A program made the translations under genes and the position numbers. Below are positions 1 through 5,494 of a DNA stretch of 9,152 bases, piece after piece (within the stretch, counting starts at the first letter, position 1; each line of letters begins with the position of its first letter). The notes under the pieces were generated by a model that ran no database searches, was not told the DNA's origin, and saw only the letters and a program-made list of their open reading frames with translations. The stretch covers positions 1 through 9,152 of the forward strand of contig JAIXUR010000117.1 of NCBI GenBank assembly GCA_027483425.1. Reading direction: 5' to 3'. Origin of the DNA: Cyanobacteriota bacterium. Lineage in GTDB: Bacteria; Cyanobacteriota; Cyanobacteriia; Phormidesmidales; Phormidesmidaceae.

Positions 1-377
1 ATGCCCTAGAGGCGGTGGTAGCGGTGCTATATTTAGAAACCCATAGCCTGGGGCCGGTGCGAGCTTGGCTAGACGAGCCTCTCCACCAGTTGGCCACGGC
101 GGTACAGCAAGACCCCGCCCGCCAAAACTACAAGGTGGCCCTGCAAGAATTGACCCAGGCCCACAGCAAAGCGCTGCCCCAGTACCACACCACAGAACAG
201 CGCCCGGTGGATGGCGACCCCCAGCGCTATGCATCGACGGTCTGGTTTCGGGAAACCTGTTGGGGGAGCGGCTACGGCCCAACCAAGAAGCAGGCCGAGC
301 AGGCCGCCGCCACCGCTGCCTACGATCGCCTCCGCCAAACCCTTGCCCATGACCATGACCAGCCCCCTCCCGCTTAA
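1..377 (+). CDS. rnc: Ribonuclease III, C-terminal part (5' end outside window)
   Basis: RNase III cuts double-stranded RNA in rRNA, mRNA and antisense-RNA processing in the cytoplasm. The frame is open to the left edge and ends at TAA 375-377. The first visible residues, ALEAVVAVLYLE, match the last conserved helix of the catalytic domain (family pattern D-x-x-E-A-hydrophobic...YL). The Glu at codon 9-11 is the expected metal ligand; its partner Asp would be the codon split by the window edge. A double-stranded RNA-binding domain follows at about 110-345: NYKVALQELTQ, then LPQYHT, then GSGYGPTKKQAEQAAATAAY, whose KK-x-AEQAAA helix is the RNA-contacting signature. The end overlaps the start of the next gene by 23-29 bp, so the two were probably co-transcribed. 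The assignment is firm, although the catalytic core lies outside the window. Confidence 0.9.
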   Translation, partial: ALEAVVAVLYLETHSLGPVRAWLDEPLHQLATAVQQDPARQNYKVALQELTQAHSKALPQYHTTEQRPVDGDPQRYASTVWFRETCWGSGYGPTKKQAEQAAATAAYDRLRQTLAHDHDQPPPA

Positions 378-895
378 ACTTGCCATCTTCGGCCTGGGCC
401 GCTGGGGCCACCACCTGCTGCGCAACTTTCTCGCCCTGCCCGGAGCCCAGGTGGTGGCCCTGGTCGATCCGGATCTAAAGCAACTGCAGGATCTGCGCGA
501 TCGCTTCCACCTCAGCGAGGCCGTGGCCTGCTACGATACCTGGCCCCAGGCCCTAGCCCACCCTGGCCTAGACGCCGTGGTCATTGCCACCCCCGCCAGC
601 ACCCACTACGCCATGATCAAAGCCGCCCTAGAGGCAGGCCTGCATGTCCTGAGCGAAAAACCCCTCACCCTGGAGAGCGCCACCAGCGCCGCCCTTTGTC
701 CCCATCGGCCCCCAGGCTGAGGTCATAACAGTCGACCTCACGGAACCCCTAGCCGCCATGGGGCGTCACTTTTTAGACTGCGTGGCCACCCACCGGCCTT
801 CCCCGATATCGTCGGGGCAAATCGCCACCGACCTGGTCAGAATCATGGAGGCGATCGCCACCGCCGTCGAAACGGGCGATCGGGTCGCGATCTAG
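349..895 (+). pseudogene. Gfo/Idh/MocA-family oxidoreductase with internal out-of-frame deletion
   Basis: Members of this family are NAD(P)-dependent sugar or inositol-type dehydrogenases of roughly 330-370 residues. Starts at ATG 349 or 355 are possible; 355 puts the Rossmann motif GLGRWG at residues 13-18. The N-terminal part shows the strand end ALVDPD, the segment VVIATPASTHY and the family's catalytic-lysine motif EKPL at residues 101-104. After about residue 114 the frame loses similarity (CPHRPPG) and stops at TGA 718-720. From about 692, in the next frame, a typical family C-terminus appears: FVPIGPQAEVITVDLTEPL, then GRHFLDCVATHRPSP, then DLVRIMEAIATAVETG, ending at TAG 893-895. About 150 central residues, most of the substrate-binding domain, are missing (my estimate from family length). 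The gene cannot make an active enzyme. A gene-conversion remnant or an assembly collapse are alternatives to a simple deletion. Confidence 0.85.
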
Positions 896-1057
896 GGCGA
901 GCCTGTCACCGGATCTACCCCAAGGGTGAATAACACAGGCAGGAGATTCGAGCGATCGCTATATCCTCCTAGGCCACACCCACAAGCCTGAATGCTAAAC
1001 AATTCATTGACCTGGCTTGATCCGCTTTCGGCTTCATGAACCCACAATAAGTTTGCT

Positions 1058-1085
1058 TTGACAATCTAACCAAGCAGGCTATACC
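1058..1085 (+). promoter_or_regulatory. Candidate promoter for the small secreted protein gene
   Basis: The spacer between the broken oxidoreductase and the next gene (896-1183) holds a consensus -35 hexamer TTGACA at 1058-1063. A 16-bp gap separates it from TATACC at 1080-1085, a partial -10. Transcription would begin near 1092, leaving a leader of about 90 bases before ATG 1184. The surrounding DNA is clearly more AT-rich than the genes on either side. This is a sequence match only. Confidence 0.45.
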
Positions 1086-1183
1086 TATATAGTAAATAGG
1101 GAAATTCCTGGCTTTGATATCAGCGCCGAGGGTTTGAGTTCCTGGCCGTCATCTGTAGATTCCTCTCTTTCTTTCGTTTAATC

Positions 1184-1531
1184 ATGAATTATTCATACTG
1201 GTTTGCGGCCACAGCAATCTTAGGCGTCTGTAGTGCACCGCTCCAGGCTATGGCTACACCCGTAGACCTGCAGACCACCCCCTTAACCATGACCGAGGCC
1301 CTGGCTACCGAGCGTCACAGTGCCGCCAGTCTAAATAACATGGCGGGCGAACTGGGACAAAGCGTCGGCCAACAAAATAATCCTGAACTAGCCGAGTCTC
1401 CGTCCATCCCCCTCATCGATGAGGTTTTGAATAACCTGATGGATGATTCTGGAGACCTGAGGCTACCGATGGGTCTGAGGGTTTACGGTGCCATGGGCAC
1501 GCCGTCCATTGGCTTTGGCTCTAGGTTTTAG
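1184..1531 (+). CDS. Small secreted protein of unknown function
   Basis: The 115-residue product has an N-terminal signal peptide: a short polar start, the hydrophobic stretch FAATAILGV, and a cleavage site after A22-M23-A24, giving a mature protein that begins TPVD. Cys16 is not in a convincing lipobox, because Val precedes it, so signal peptidase I processing is more likely. The mature part is acidic and polar, then has PSIPLIDEVLNNLMDD, and closes with the strand-like segment LRVYGAMGTPSIGFGSRF. A final aromatic Phe after alternating residues resembles the last strand of outer-membrane proteins, but the protein is too short to form a barrel by itself. I do not recognise a family. No clear ribosome-binding site precedes the ATG. 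It has its own candidate promoter and appears to be a single-gene unit upstream of ccmP. Confidence 0.7.
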   Translation: MNYSYWFAATAILGVCSAPLQAMATPVDLQTTPLTMTEALATERHSAASLNNMAGELGQSVGQQNNPELAESPSIPLIDEVLNNLMDDSGDLRLPMGLRVYGAMGTPSIGFGSRF

Positions 1532-1602
1532 GGTTAGTTTAAGCCTGGGGTGACCTCAGCCACTGGTCATCCGGCGCTAACCTAACGCCGATACATACCC
1601 CC

Positions 1603-1645
1603 AGCCCGGTATACTACCAAGGAAGGAAAAGTAGGATACCGGGCT
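1603..1645 (+). promoter_or_regulatory. Hairpin directly before the ccmP start codon
   Basis: The left arm agcccggtatactac (1603-1617) pairs with gtaggataccgggct (1631-1645) over 15 positions with a single A-G mismatch. The 13-base loop (1618-1630) is purine-rich and contains AAGGAAGG, a strong Shine-Dalgarno-like sequence. The right arm ends on the base before the TTG start at 1646 and itself contains AGGA (1633-1636) at normal spacing. If folded in RNA, the hairpin would hide the proximal AGGA and display the distal one in the loop. A protein-binding operator in DNA is the alternative. There is no T-run, so it is not a terminator. Confidence 0.7.
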
Positions 1646-2287
1646 TTGGGTGTTGATCTTCGCAGCTATGTCTTTATCGATAATCTTCAACCCCAGCATG
1701 CTGCCTATATGGGCTCGGTGTCGCTGGGGTTTTTGCCGCTGCCTGGCGATGCCTCCCTGTGGATAGAAATTTCCCCTGGCATTGAAATCAACCGCATCCT
1801 CGACATCGGCTTGAAGGCAGCGGTGGTTCGACCGGGAACCTTGATTGTAGAACGTCTCTACGGCCTGCTCGAAATTCACGCTGGCAACCAGGGTGAAGTG
1901 CATGCCGCCGGTCATGCCATGCTCGATGCCCTGGGTGTCTCCTACCGCGAGCGGCTGAAACCCCGCATTATTTCAAGCCAGGTGATTCGCAACCTCGATC
2001 CTCACCACGTGCAGCTGATTAACCGCAGCCGCCGAGGCAATATGATTGTGGCGGGCCAGACCCTGTACGTGTTTGAGGTAGAGCCTGCGGCCTATGCCTC
2101 CCTGGCCGCCAACGAAGCCGAAAAAGCGGCCTTCATTAATATTCTGCAAATTAGCTCCGTGGGCAGCTTTGGGCGACTCTACCTGGGGGGTGAAGAGCGA
2201 GACATTCTGGCGGCCCAGCAGGCCGTGCTCGCAGCCATGGAAGCCGTCCCTGGACGTGAGCAAGAGGGTATCCAGCGCCATGAGTAA
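1646..2287 (+). CDS. ccmP: Carboxysome shell protein CcmP (tandem BMC domains)
   Basis: CcmP is a minor shell protein of the β-carboxysome. Known homologues form pseudohexameric trimers of a double BMC domain, two of which stack face to face around a gated pore that binds 3-phosphoglycerate. The 213-residue product has exactly the length I know for the Synechococcus elongatus protein and the same opening (MGVxLRSYVxxDNLQ). The first domain holds WIEISPGIEINR and the gate residues E69-R70 within ERLYGLLEIHA. The second domain (about 107-205) holds SSQVIRN, LINRSRRG, LANEAEKAAFINILQ and FGRLYLGGEERD. The start is TTG 1646, chosen because it reproduces the conserved MGV start; AGGA lies nine bases upstream inside a hairpin. 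The gene stands away from any ccmKLMNO cluster, as is usual for ccmP. Its stop overlaps the next ATG by 8 bp. Confidence 0.95.
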   Translation: MGVDLRSYVFIDNLQPQHAAYMGSVSLGFLPLPGDASLWIEISPGIEINRILDIGLKAAVVRPGTLIVERLYGLLEIHAGNQGEVHAAGHAMLDALGVSYRERLKPRIISSQVIRNLDPHHVQLINRSRRGNMIVAGQTLYVFEVEPAAYASLAANEAEKAAFINILQISSVGSFGRLYLGGEERDILAAQQAVLAAMEAVPGREQEGIQRHE

Positions 2288-2450
2288 ACCGCCCCGAGAG
2301 CAGATTTCACCGGAAACTCGCCGGGATATTCGCCGGGCTTTTTTAACGCTGCTGGCCGTGGGGCTAGTGATTGGTGCCCTAACCGCTGCCGGCTTAGTCA
2401 CGCTAATGAATCACTTCAACTTATTTGGGGTGCCGGAGCAGCGACAATAG
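2280..2450 (+). CDS. Small single-span membrane protein downstream of ccmP
   Basis: A 56-residue protein starts at ATG 2280, inside the last codons of ccmP (overlap 2280-2287), with a GAGGGT sequence about nine bases ahead. The overlap suggests translational coupling. The first 20 residues are basic (MSKPPREQ, then ETRRDIRRA). They are followed by one hydrophobic helix, FLTLLAVGLVIGALTAAGLV (21-40), and a short polar tail ending VPEQRQ. The positive-inside rule puts the N-terminus in the cytoplasm. I do not recognise a named domain. Its position suggests a gene often kept with ccmP, perhaps linking shell or inorganic-carbon functions to a membrane, but that is inference. The longer open frame upstream overlaps ccmP in another frame and is not credible. 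Confidence 0.65.
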   Translation: MSKPPREQISPETRRDIRRAFLTLLAVGLVIGALTAAGLVTLMNHFNLFGVPEQRQ

Positions 2451-2465
2451 GGTATTATCCCCCAG

Positions 2466-2485
2466 CTGTGGCTACACTGCCACAG
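2466..2485. terminator. Short hairpin between convergent genes
   Basis: CTGTGGC (2466-2472) and GCCACAG (2479-2485) form a perfect 7-bp stem with the 6-base loop tacact. It lies between the + strand small membrane gene (ends 2450) and the - strand arsJ, whose stop codon it overlaps. No T-run follows on either strand, so it may act weakly or simply protect 3' ends. Confidence 0.35.
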
Positions 2486-3719
2486 GACGCGAAGCCTTAG
2501 GATCCGGCAGCTGCGTCGTAATCAGCGCCGCCGCCAGCACAAACGCGCTCGAGGCCCACAGACAACCCACCAGCCCAAACCACTGGTAAAACAACCCTGA
2601 GGTAATCGTGCCCAGCAGCCGCCCGCCCGAGTTAGCCATGTAGTAAAAGCCGACGTTCAAGGCCACGTCCTGATCTTCGGTGTAGGCCAGCACCAGGTAG
2701 GAGTGCACCGCCGAGTTAAAGGCAAACACAATGCCAAAGACAATCAGCCCACCGGTGACCGCAATGTCTCCCCGCACCCCAGCCATCAGGGTTAGGGCAA
2801 TCAGGGCAGGAATGGCGGTCAAGAGCGAAGTCCAGAACAAAATGGTCTTGGCCTTGGGTACCACCTTGCCGGTGCTGTCTTTTCGCAGCAATTGCGGGGC
2901 CAAAAACTGCACCATGCCGTAGCCAATCACCCAGATGGCCATGTAAGTGCCCACCTGCATAAACCGCCAGCCCAGTACCTCGTACAAGAACACCGGCAGC
3001 GCCACCACAAACCAGACATCCCGCGAGCCAAACAAAAAGAACCGCGCCGCCGAGAGGACATTAATTTCTTTACTCTTTGAAAACAGCTGGCGAAAGGGCA
3101 CCTTTTTACCAATCTTGCCCATGTCGGCGGGCAGCAGCGCCCCAGACAGCAAAATCACCATCAGCACCGCCGCCTGAATCAGCAACGCTGAGCGAAAGCC
3201 CGCCTGCTCCAGCAGAACCGCCCCGACAAAAAAGCCCACCCCCTTCAGGGCATTCTTCGACCCCGTCAGCATGGCCACCCATTTAAACAATCGCGACGAC
3301 GCCTCCTTTGGCACCACCAGGCGAATGGCACTCTTAGAACTCATCTTGGTGAGATCCTTCGCAATGCCCGAAAAGGCCTGGGCCACCATGACGTAGCCCA
3401 CCTGCACGGGCACCCTCCACTCAGGGTTCAGAAAGCTCAGCATCACCAACGCAAAAATTTGCAGGGCAATGCCGCCGTAGAGGGTCATGCGCAGACCCAC
3501 CTGGGAGCCAATCCAGCCGCCCAAAAAGTTAGTCACCACACCAAACACTTCGTAGAAGAGAAACAGCGTGGCAATCTTAAAGGGCGTATAGCCCAGCACA
3601 TGAAAGTGCAGCAGCACCATCATCCGCAGGGCACCATCAGTGACGGTAAACCCCCAGTAAGCGGCAGTGATGATCGCATAGTTGCGAAGGCTTTCGGGTT
3701 TGAAGGTGGAAGAGGACAT
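2472..3719 (-). CDS. arsJ: ArsJ, MFS exporter of 1-arseno-3-phosphoglycerate
   Basis: ArsJ is an inner-membrane major-facilitator transporter that expels 1-arseno-3-phosphoglycerate, which breaks down outside the cell to arsenate and 3-phosphoglycerate. The 415-residue protein begins MSSSTFKPESLRNYAIITAAYWGFTV (positions 1-26), typical of the family. It has about 12 hydrophobic segments, a central basic loop (GKIGKKVPFRQLFSKSKE, about 205-222) between the two halves, and conserved stretches such as TDGALRMMVLLHFH, AKDLTKMSSKSAIR, GSKNALKGVGFF, FFLFGSRDVWFVVALPVFL and NVGFYYMANSGGRLLGT. The start ATG 3717-3719 has no obvious Shine-Dalgarno sequence. It follows the dedicated GAPDH gene after 189 bp, the standard gapdh-arsJ pair, which fixes the substrate better than sequence alone. 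It converges on the ccmP unit. Confidence 0.93.
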   Translation of the reverse strand: MSSSTFKPESLRNYAIITAAYWGFTVTDGALRMMVLLHFHVLGYTPFKIATLFLFYEVFGVVTNFLGGWIGSQVGLRMTLYGGIALQIFALVMLSFLNPEWRVPVQVGYVMVAQAFSGIAKDLTKMSSKSAIRLVVPKEASSRLFKWVAMLTGSKNALKGVGFFVGAVLLEQAGFRSALLIQAAVLMVILLSGALLPADMGKIGKKVPFRQLFSKSKEINVLSAARFFLFGSRDVWFVVALPVFLYEVLGWRFMQVGTYMAIWVIGYGMVQFLAPQLLRKDSTGKVVPKAKTILFWTSLLTAIPALIALTLMAGVRGDIAVTGGLIVFGIVFAFNSAVHSYLVLAYTEDQDVALNVGFYYMANSGGRLLGTITSGLFYQWFGLVGCLWASSAFVLAAALITTQLPDPKASRPVAV

Positions 3720-3770
3720 GGGTAGATGGGTAGGGGGTGAATAAGAAAGGTAGGTGTATCAGTCGCGTAG

Positions 3771-3888
3771 CGTGGGTCAGGTGAAGCAAGAGCTCTCTGC
3801 CCCCCACATAAGGACCTGACCCACGATGGCCCAAACAGAAAAGACCGTTAAGCCGTAAGCACCCCTGCCATCAATGGACCTGACCCAC
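3771..3888. repeat. Three-copy motif in the gapdh-arsJ spacer
   Basis: The motif ggacctgacccac occurs twice in the same orientation (3812-3824 and 3876-3888). A third, inverted copy, cgtgggtcaggt, lies at 3771-3782. The inverted copy and 3814-3825 form a perfect 12-bp stem with a 31-base loop. All copies lie in the 189-bp untranslated stretch between gapdh and arsJ (3720-3908), which has no other credible gene. In the operon mRNA this could be an RNA structure that sets the gapdh/arsJ ratio, or the motif could belong to a dispersed repeat family. Confidence 0.75.
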
Positions 3889-3908
3889 CACAATCCAGGC
3901 CGGTGATG

Positions 3909-4916
3909 CTACAGGCTCTGCGCCACCTTACGGGCCAGCTCAGCCATCCGGCAGGAGTAGCCCCACTCGTTGTCATACCAGGCCAGAATCTTCACCTGGG
4001 TGTCATCCACGACCATGGTAGAAAGGGCATCGATGATCGAAGACCGCGGGTCATCCTTGTAATCCACCGACACCAGGGGTCGGGTTTCATAGCCCAAAAT
4101 GCCCTGGAGCGAGCCATCGGCCGCGGTCTTCAGCAGCTGATTAACCTCCTCAACGGTGGTGGGACGCTCGACCTCAAACACACAATCCGTCAGGGAGGCA
4201 TTCAACAACGGCACCCGCACCGCCAGGCCGTTCAGCTTGCCCTTCAGCTCGGGGTAGATCAGGGTAATCGCGGTAGCCGACCCAGTGCTGGTGGGAATCA
4301 GCGACATCCCCGTGGCCCTGGCCCGGCGCAGGTCTTTGTGGGGGGCATCCACAATGGTTTGGGTGTTGGTGTGATCGTGGATGGTAGTGATCACCCCGTG
4401 GCGAATGCCCAGCCCTTCGTGGATGACCTTGACCACCGGGGCCAAGCAGTTGGTAGTACAGGAGGCCGCCGTCAGCAGGTGGTGCTCTGCCGGGTCGTAG
4501 AGATGGTCGTTGATGCCGTAGACCACATTGAGAGCACCCTCTTTTACCGGGGCGGCTACGATCACTTTCTTGACGCCGTGGTCGTAGTAGGGCGCGAGTA
4601 ACTCGGGGGTGCGAAACTTGCCGGAGCATTCCAGCACGATGTCTACGCCGTGGTCGGCCCAGGGCACCTCACCAGGGGAAGCCCCGCTGCTAACGCTGAG
4701 GGGGGTGCCGTCGATGGTGATTTTGCCGGTGTCTACGGCTTCGACATCCGGGGCCCAGCGCCCATGGACTGAGTCAAACTTGAGCAGGTGCGCTGCGGCT
4801 TCAGCGCCGCCCTTGATCTCATTGATGTGCACAAACTCTAGTTCTGGGAAGGCCCAGCCCGCCCGTAGCACCAGCCGCCCAATCCGGCCAAATCCGTTGA
4901 CAGCAACTTTGACCAT
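3909..4916 (-). CDS. gapdh: ArsJ-associated glyceraldehyde-3-phosphate dehydrogenase
   Basis: In the ArsJ pathway this enzyme uses arsenate in place of phosphate to turn glyceraldehyde-3-phosphate into 1-arseno-3-phosphoglycerate, the ArsJ substrate. The 335-residue protein is full length for the family. It shows the NAD-binding motif NGFGRIGR (7-14), the catalytic cysteine C153 in ASCTTNC, the catalytic histidine H180 in TTIHDHTN, the phosphate-site stretch LRRARATGMSLIPTSTGSA, and the C-terminal WYDNEWGYSCRM. The start is ATG 4914-4916, giving MVKVAVNGFG as in other GAPDHs; an extension to 4961 would add 15 unconserved residues over a HIP1 site. It is the first gene of the ars operon. Residues INEIKG after the second strand replace the usual INDL, perhaps a subgroup trait. 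A housekeeping role is possible by sequence, but the arsJ neighbour argues for arsenate detoxification. Confidence 0.92.
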   Translation of the reverse strand: MVKVAVNGFGRIGRLVLRAGWAFPELEFVHINEIKGGAEAAAHLLKFDSVHGRWAPDVEAVDTGKITIDGTPLSVSSGASPGEVPWADHGVDIVLECSGKFRTPELLAPYYDHGVKKVIVAAPVKEGALNVVYGINDHLYDPAEHHLLTAASCTTNCLAPVVKVIHEGLGIRHGVITTIHDHTNTQTIVDAPHKDLRRARATGMSLIPTSTGSATAITLIYPELKGKLNGLAVRVPLLNASLTDCVFEVERPTTVEEVNQLLKTAADGSLQGILGYETRPLVSVDYKDDPRSSIIDALSTMVVDDTQVKILAWYDNEWGYSCRMAELARKVAQSL

Positions 4917-4963
4917 ACGTTCTCTATCCCAGTGCGATCGCACAACACCCAAGCGCAGCAACC

Positions 4964-4993
4964 AGTGACTGGGGTGTGCACACCCCAGTCACT
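4964..4993. repeat. Perfect 30-bp palindrome in the ars operon leader
   Basis: The half-site agtgactggggtgtg (4964-4978) is followed at once by its exact reverse complement (4979-4993), with no spacer. It lies 47 bp upstream of the gapdh ATG, between the candidate promoter and the gene. It has no T-run on either side. It could be a dimeric regulator site, a cruciform, or, in RNA, a long hairpin in the 5' leader. Confidence 0.85.
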
Positions 4994-5015
4994 CCATCCG
5001 TCTCGATCAAATCTG

Positions 5016-5069
5016 TTATTTCAACAAAAGTTGATGCTTTTATTATTTCAATAAAAGTTGATTTGTCAA
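5016..5069 (-). promoter_or_regulatory. Candidate arsenic-responsive promoter with tandem operators
   Basis: Two 20-bp repeats, ttatttcaacaaaagttgat (5016-5035) and its copy at 5043-5062 with one change, lie 27 bp apart. Each contains an inverted core of the form TCAA(C/T)-AAAA-GTTGA. On the - strand, TTGACA (5069-5064) is a consensus -35 and TAATAA (5045-5040) a weak -10 with an 18-bp gap. One repeat therefore fills the -35/-10 spacer and the other covers the start region, as expected for a repressor. ATCAA/TTGA half-sites suggest an ArsR-type regulator. No arsR gene is seen here, so the identity of the protein is inferred. Confidence 0.6.
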
Positions 5070-5087
5070 GTTGTCTGGACGACATCT

Positions 5088-5113
5088 CCTTAGGGACACC
5101 CCTTAGGGACAGG
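5088..5113. repeat. Two-copy 13-bp tandem repeat
   Basis: ccttagggacacc (5088-5100) is followed directly by ccttagggacagg (5101-5113), with two differences. It sits at the edge of the Uma2 remnant and may mark an old recombination or insertion junction. Confidence 0.6.
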
Positions 5114-5189
5114 GGTCAGCACCCACTGGCGGGACGACTACGGCCTCAAGCTCGCCGACTACGAGGCCATGGGCATTGAGGAATATTGA
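5112..5189 (+). pseudogene. Remnant of a Uma2-family (DUF820) nuclease gene
   Basis: A short open stretch reads GVSTHWRDDYGLKLADYEAM followed by GIEEY, then a stop at TGA 5187-5189. This matches the conserved core of cyanobacterial Uma2/DUF820 putative endonucleases (family form VSTNWxDDYxxKxxDYEALGIPEYWIVDY), just before the catalytic-region tryptophan. An in-frame stop lies only seven codons upstream (TAG 5091-5093), so neither end of the gene is present. Uma2 genes are abundant and often decay in cyanobacteria. The fragment has no function I can infer. Confidence 0.55.
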
Positions 5190-5494
5190 AAAGGCTAAAT
5201 CACGTCCCACGGCTTCAGTCAATGTCTCGCTGAGCGGCCCGTTCGTAAAGCTTGAAAATCAAGGTCGCACTACCGACATCATCCCAAAGATAGATAAATT
5301 TGTGCTTAGAAACACAGCAGGGAGATCAGAACTGGATTTACAGTAAGCCATCGTCTGTATACAGCACACAATTATTGGACTGTGGGCAACTATAGGACAA
5401 TGCCTGGTCTCTTATTTTGTTGCTTGGTTGTGTATGTGAGCGTCGGCTCTTCACAACGATGACCGTAAAGCCTTTGATGGGGATTTGGAAAATT
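5190..5494. other. Intergenic stretch with possible decayed coding sequence
   Basis: No intact gene is seen. On the - strand, 5304 to 5215 is open for 29 codons and contains KFIYLWDDVGSATLIFKLYE, ending at a stop. It looks protein-like but I do not recognise it. CTGTATACAG (5355-5364) is a perfect 10-bp palindrome. The promoter of the binding-protein gene should lie near the right end, but I see no convincing -35/-10 pair. The stretch has no HIP1 site and is more AT-rich than the ars genes. Confidence 0.4.

Noticed and set aside
941..970. Imperfect inverted repeat (aggag...ctcct around a HIP1 site) as a terminator after the broken oxidoreductase
   Set aside because: Only the outer five and the central bases pair, several inner positions mismatch, and no T-run follows. 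HIP1 itself is palindromic, which inflates the apparent symmetry.
1973..2401. 142-codon open frame on the - strand
   Set aside because: It is a shadow of ccmP and the following small gene; the + strand protein matches CcmP over its full length.
3903..4601. 232-codon open frame on the + strand
   Set aside because: It is antisense to the GAPDH gene, which has intact catalytic motifs. The translation is low in recognisable structure and rich in Gly/His/Val, as expected from the opposite strand of a GC-rich gene.
4976..5179. 67-codon open frame divergent from gapdh, considered as a possible small regulator
   Set aside because: It begins inside the 30-bp palindrome, runs through the operator repeats, and in its second half is the wrong frame over the Uma2 remnant.
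5355..5364. CTGTATACAG palindrome as an operator for the binding-protein gene
   Set aside because: Ten symmetric bases are expected by chance in a few kilobases, and no promoter elements are positioned with it.
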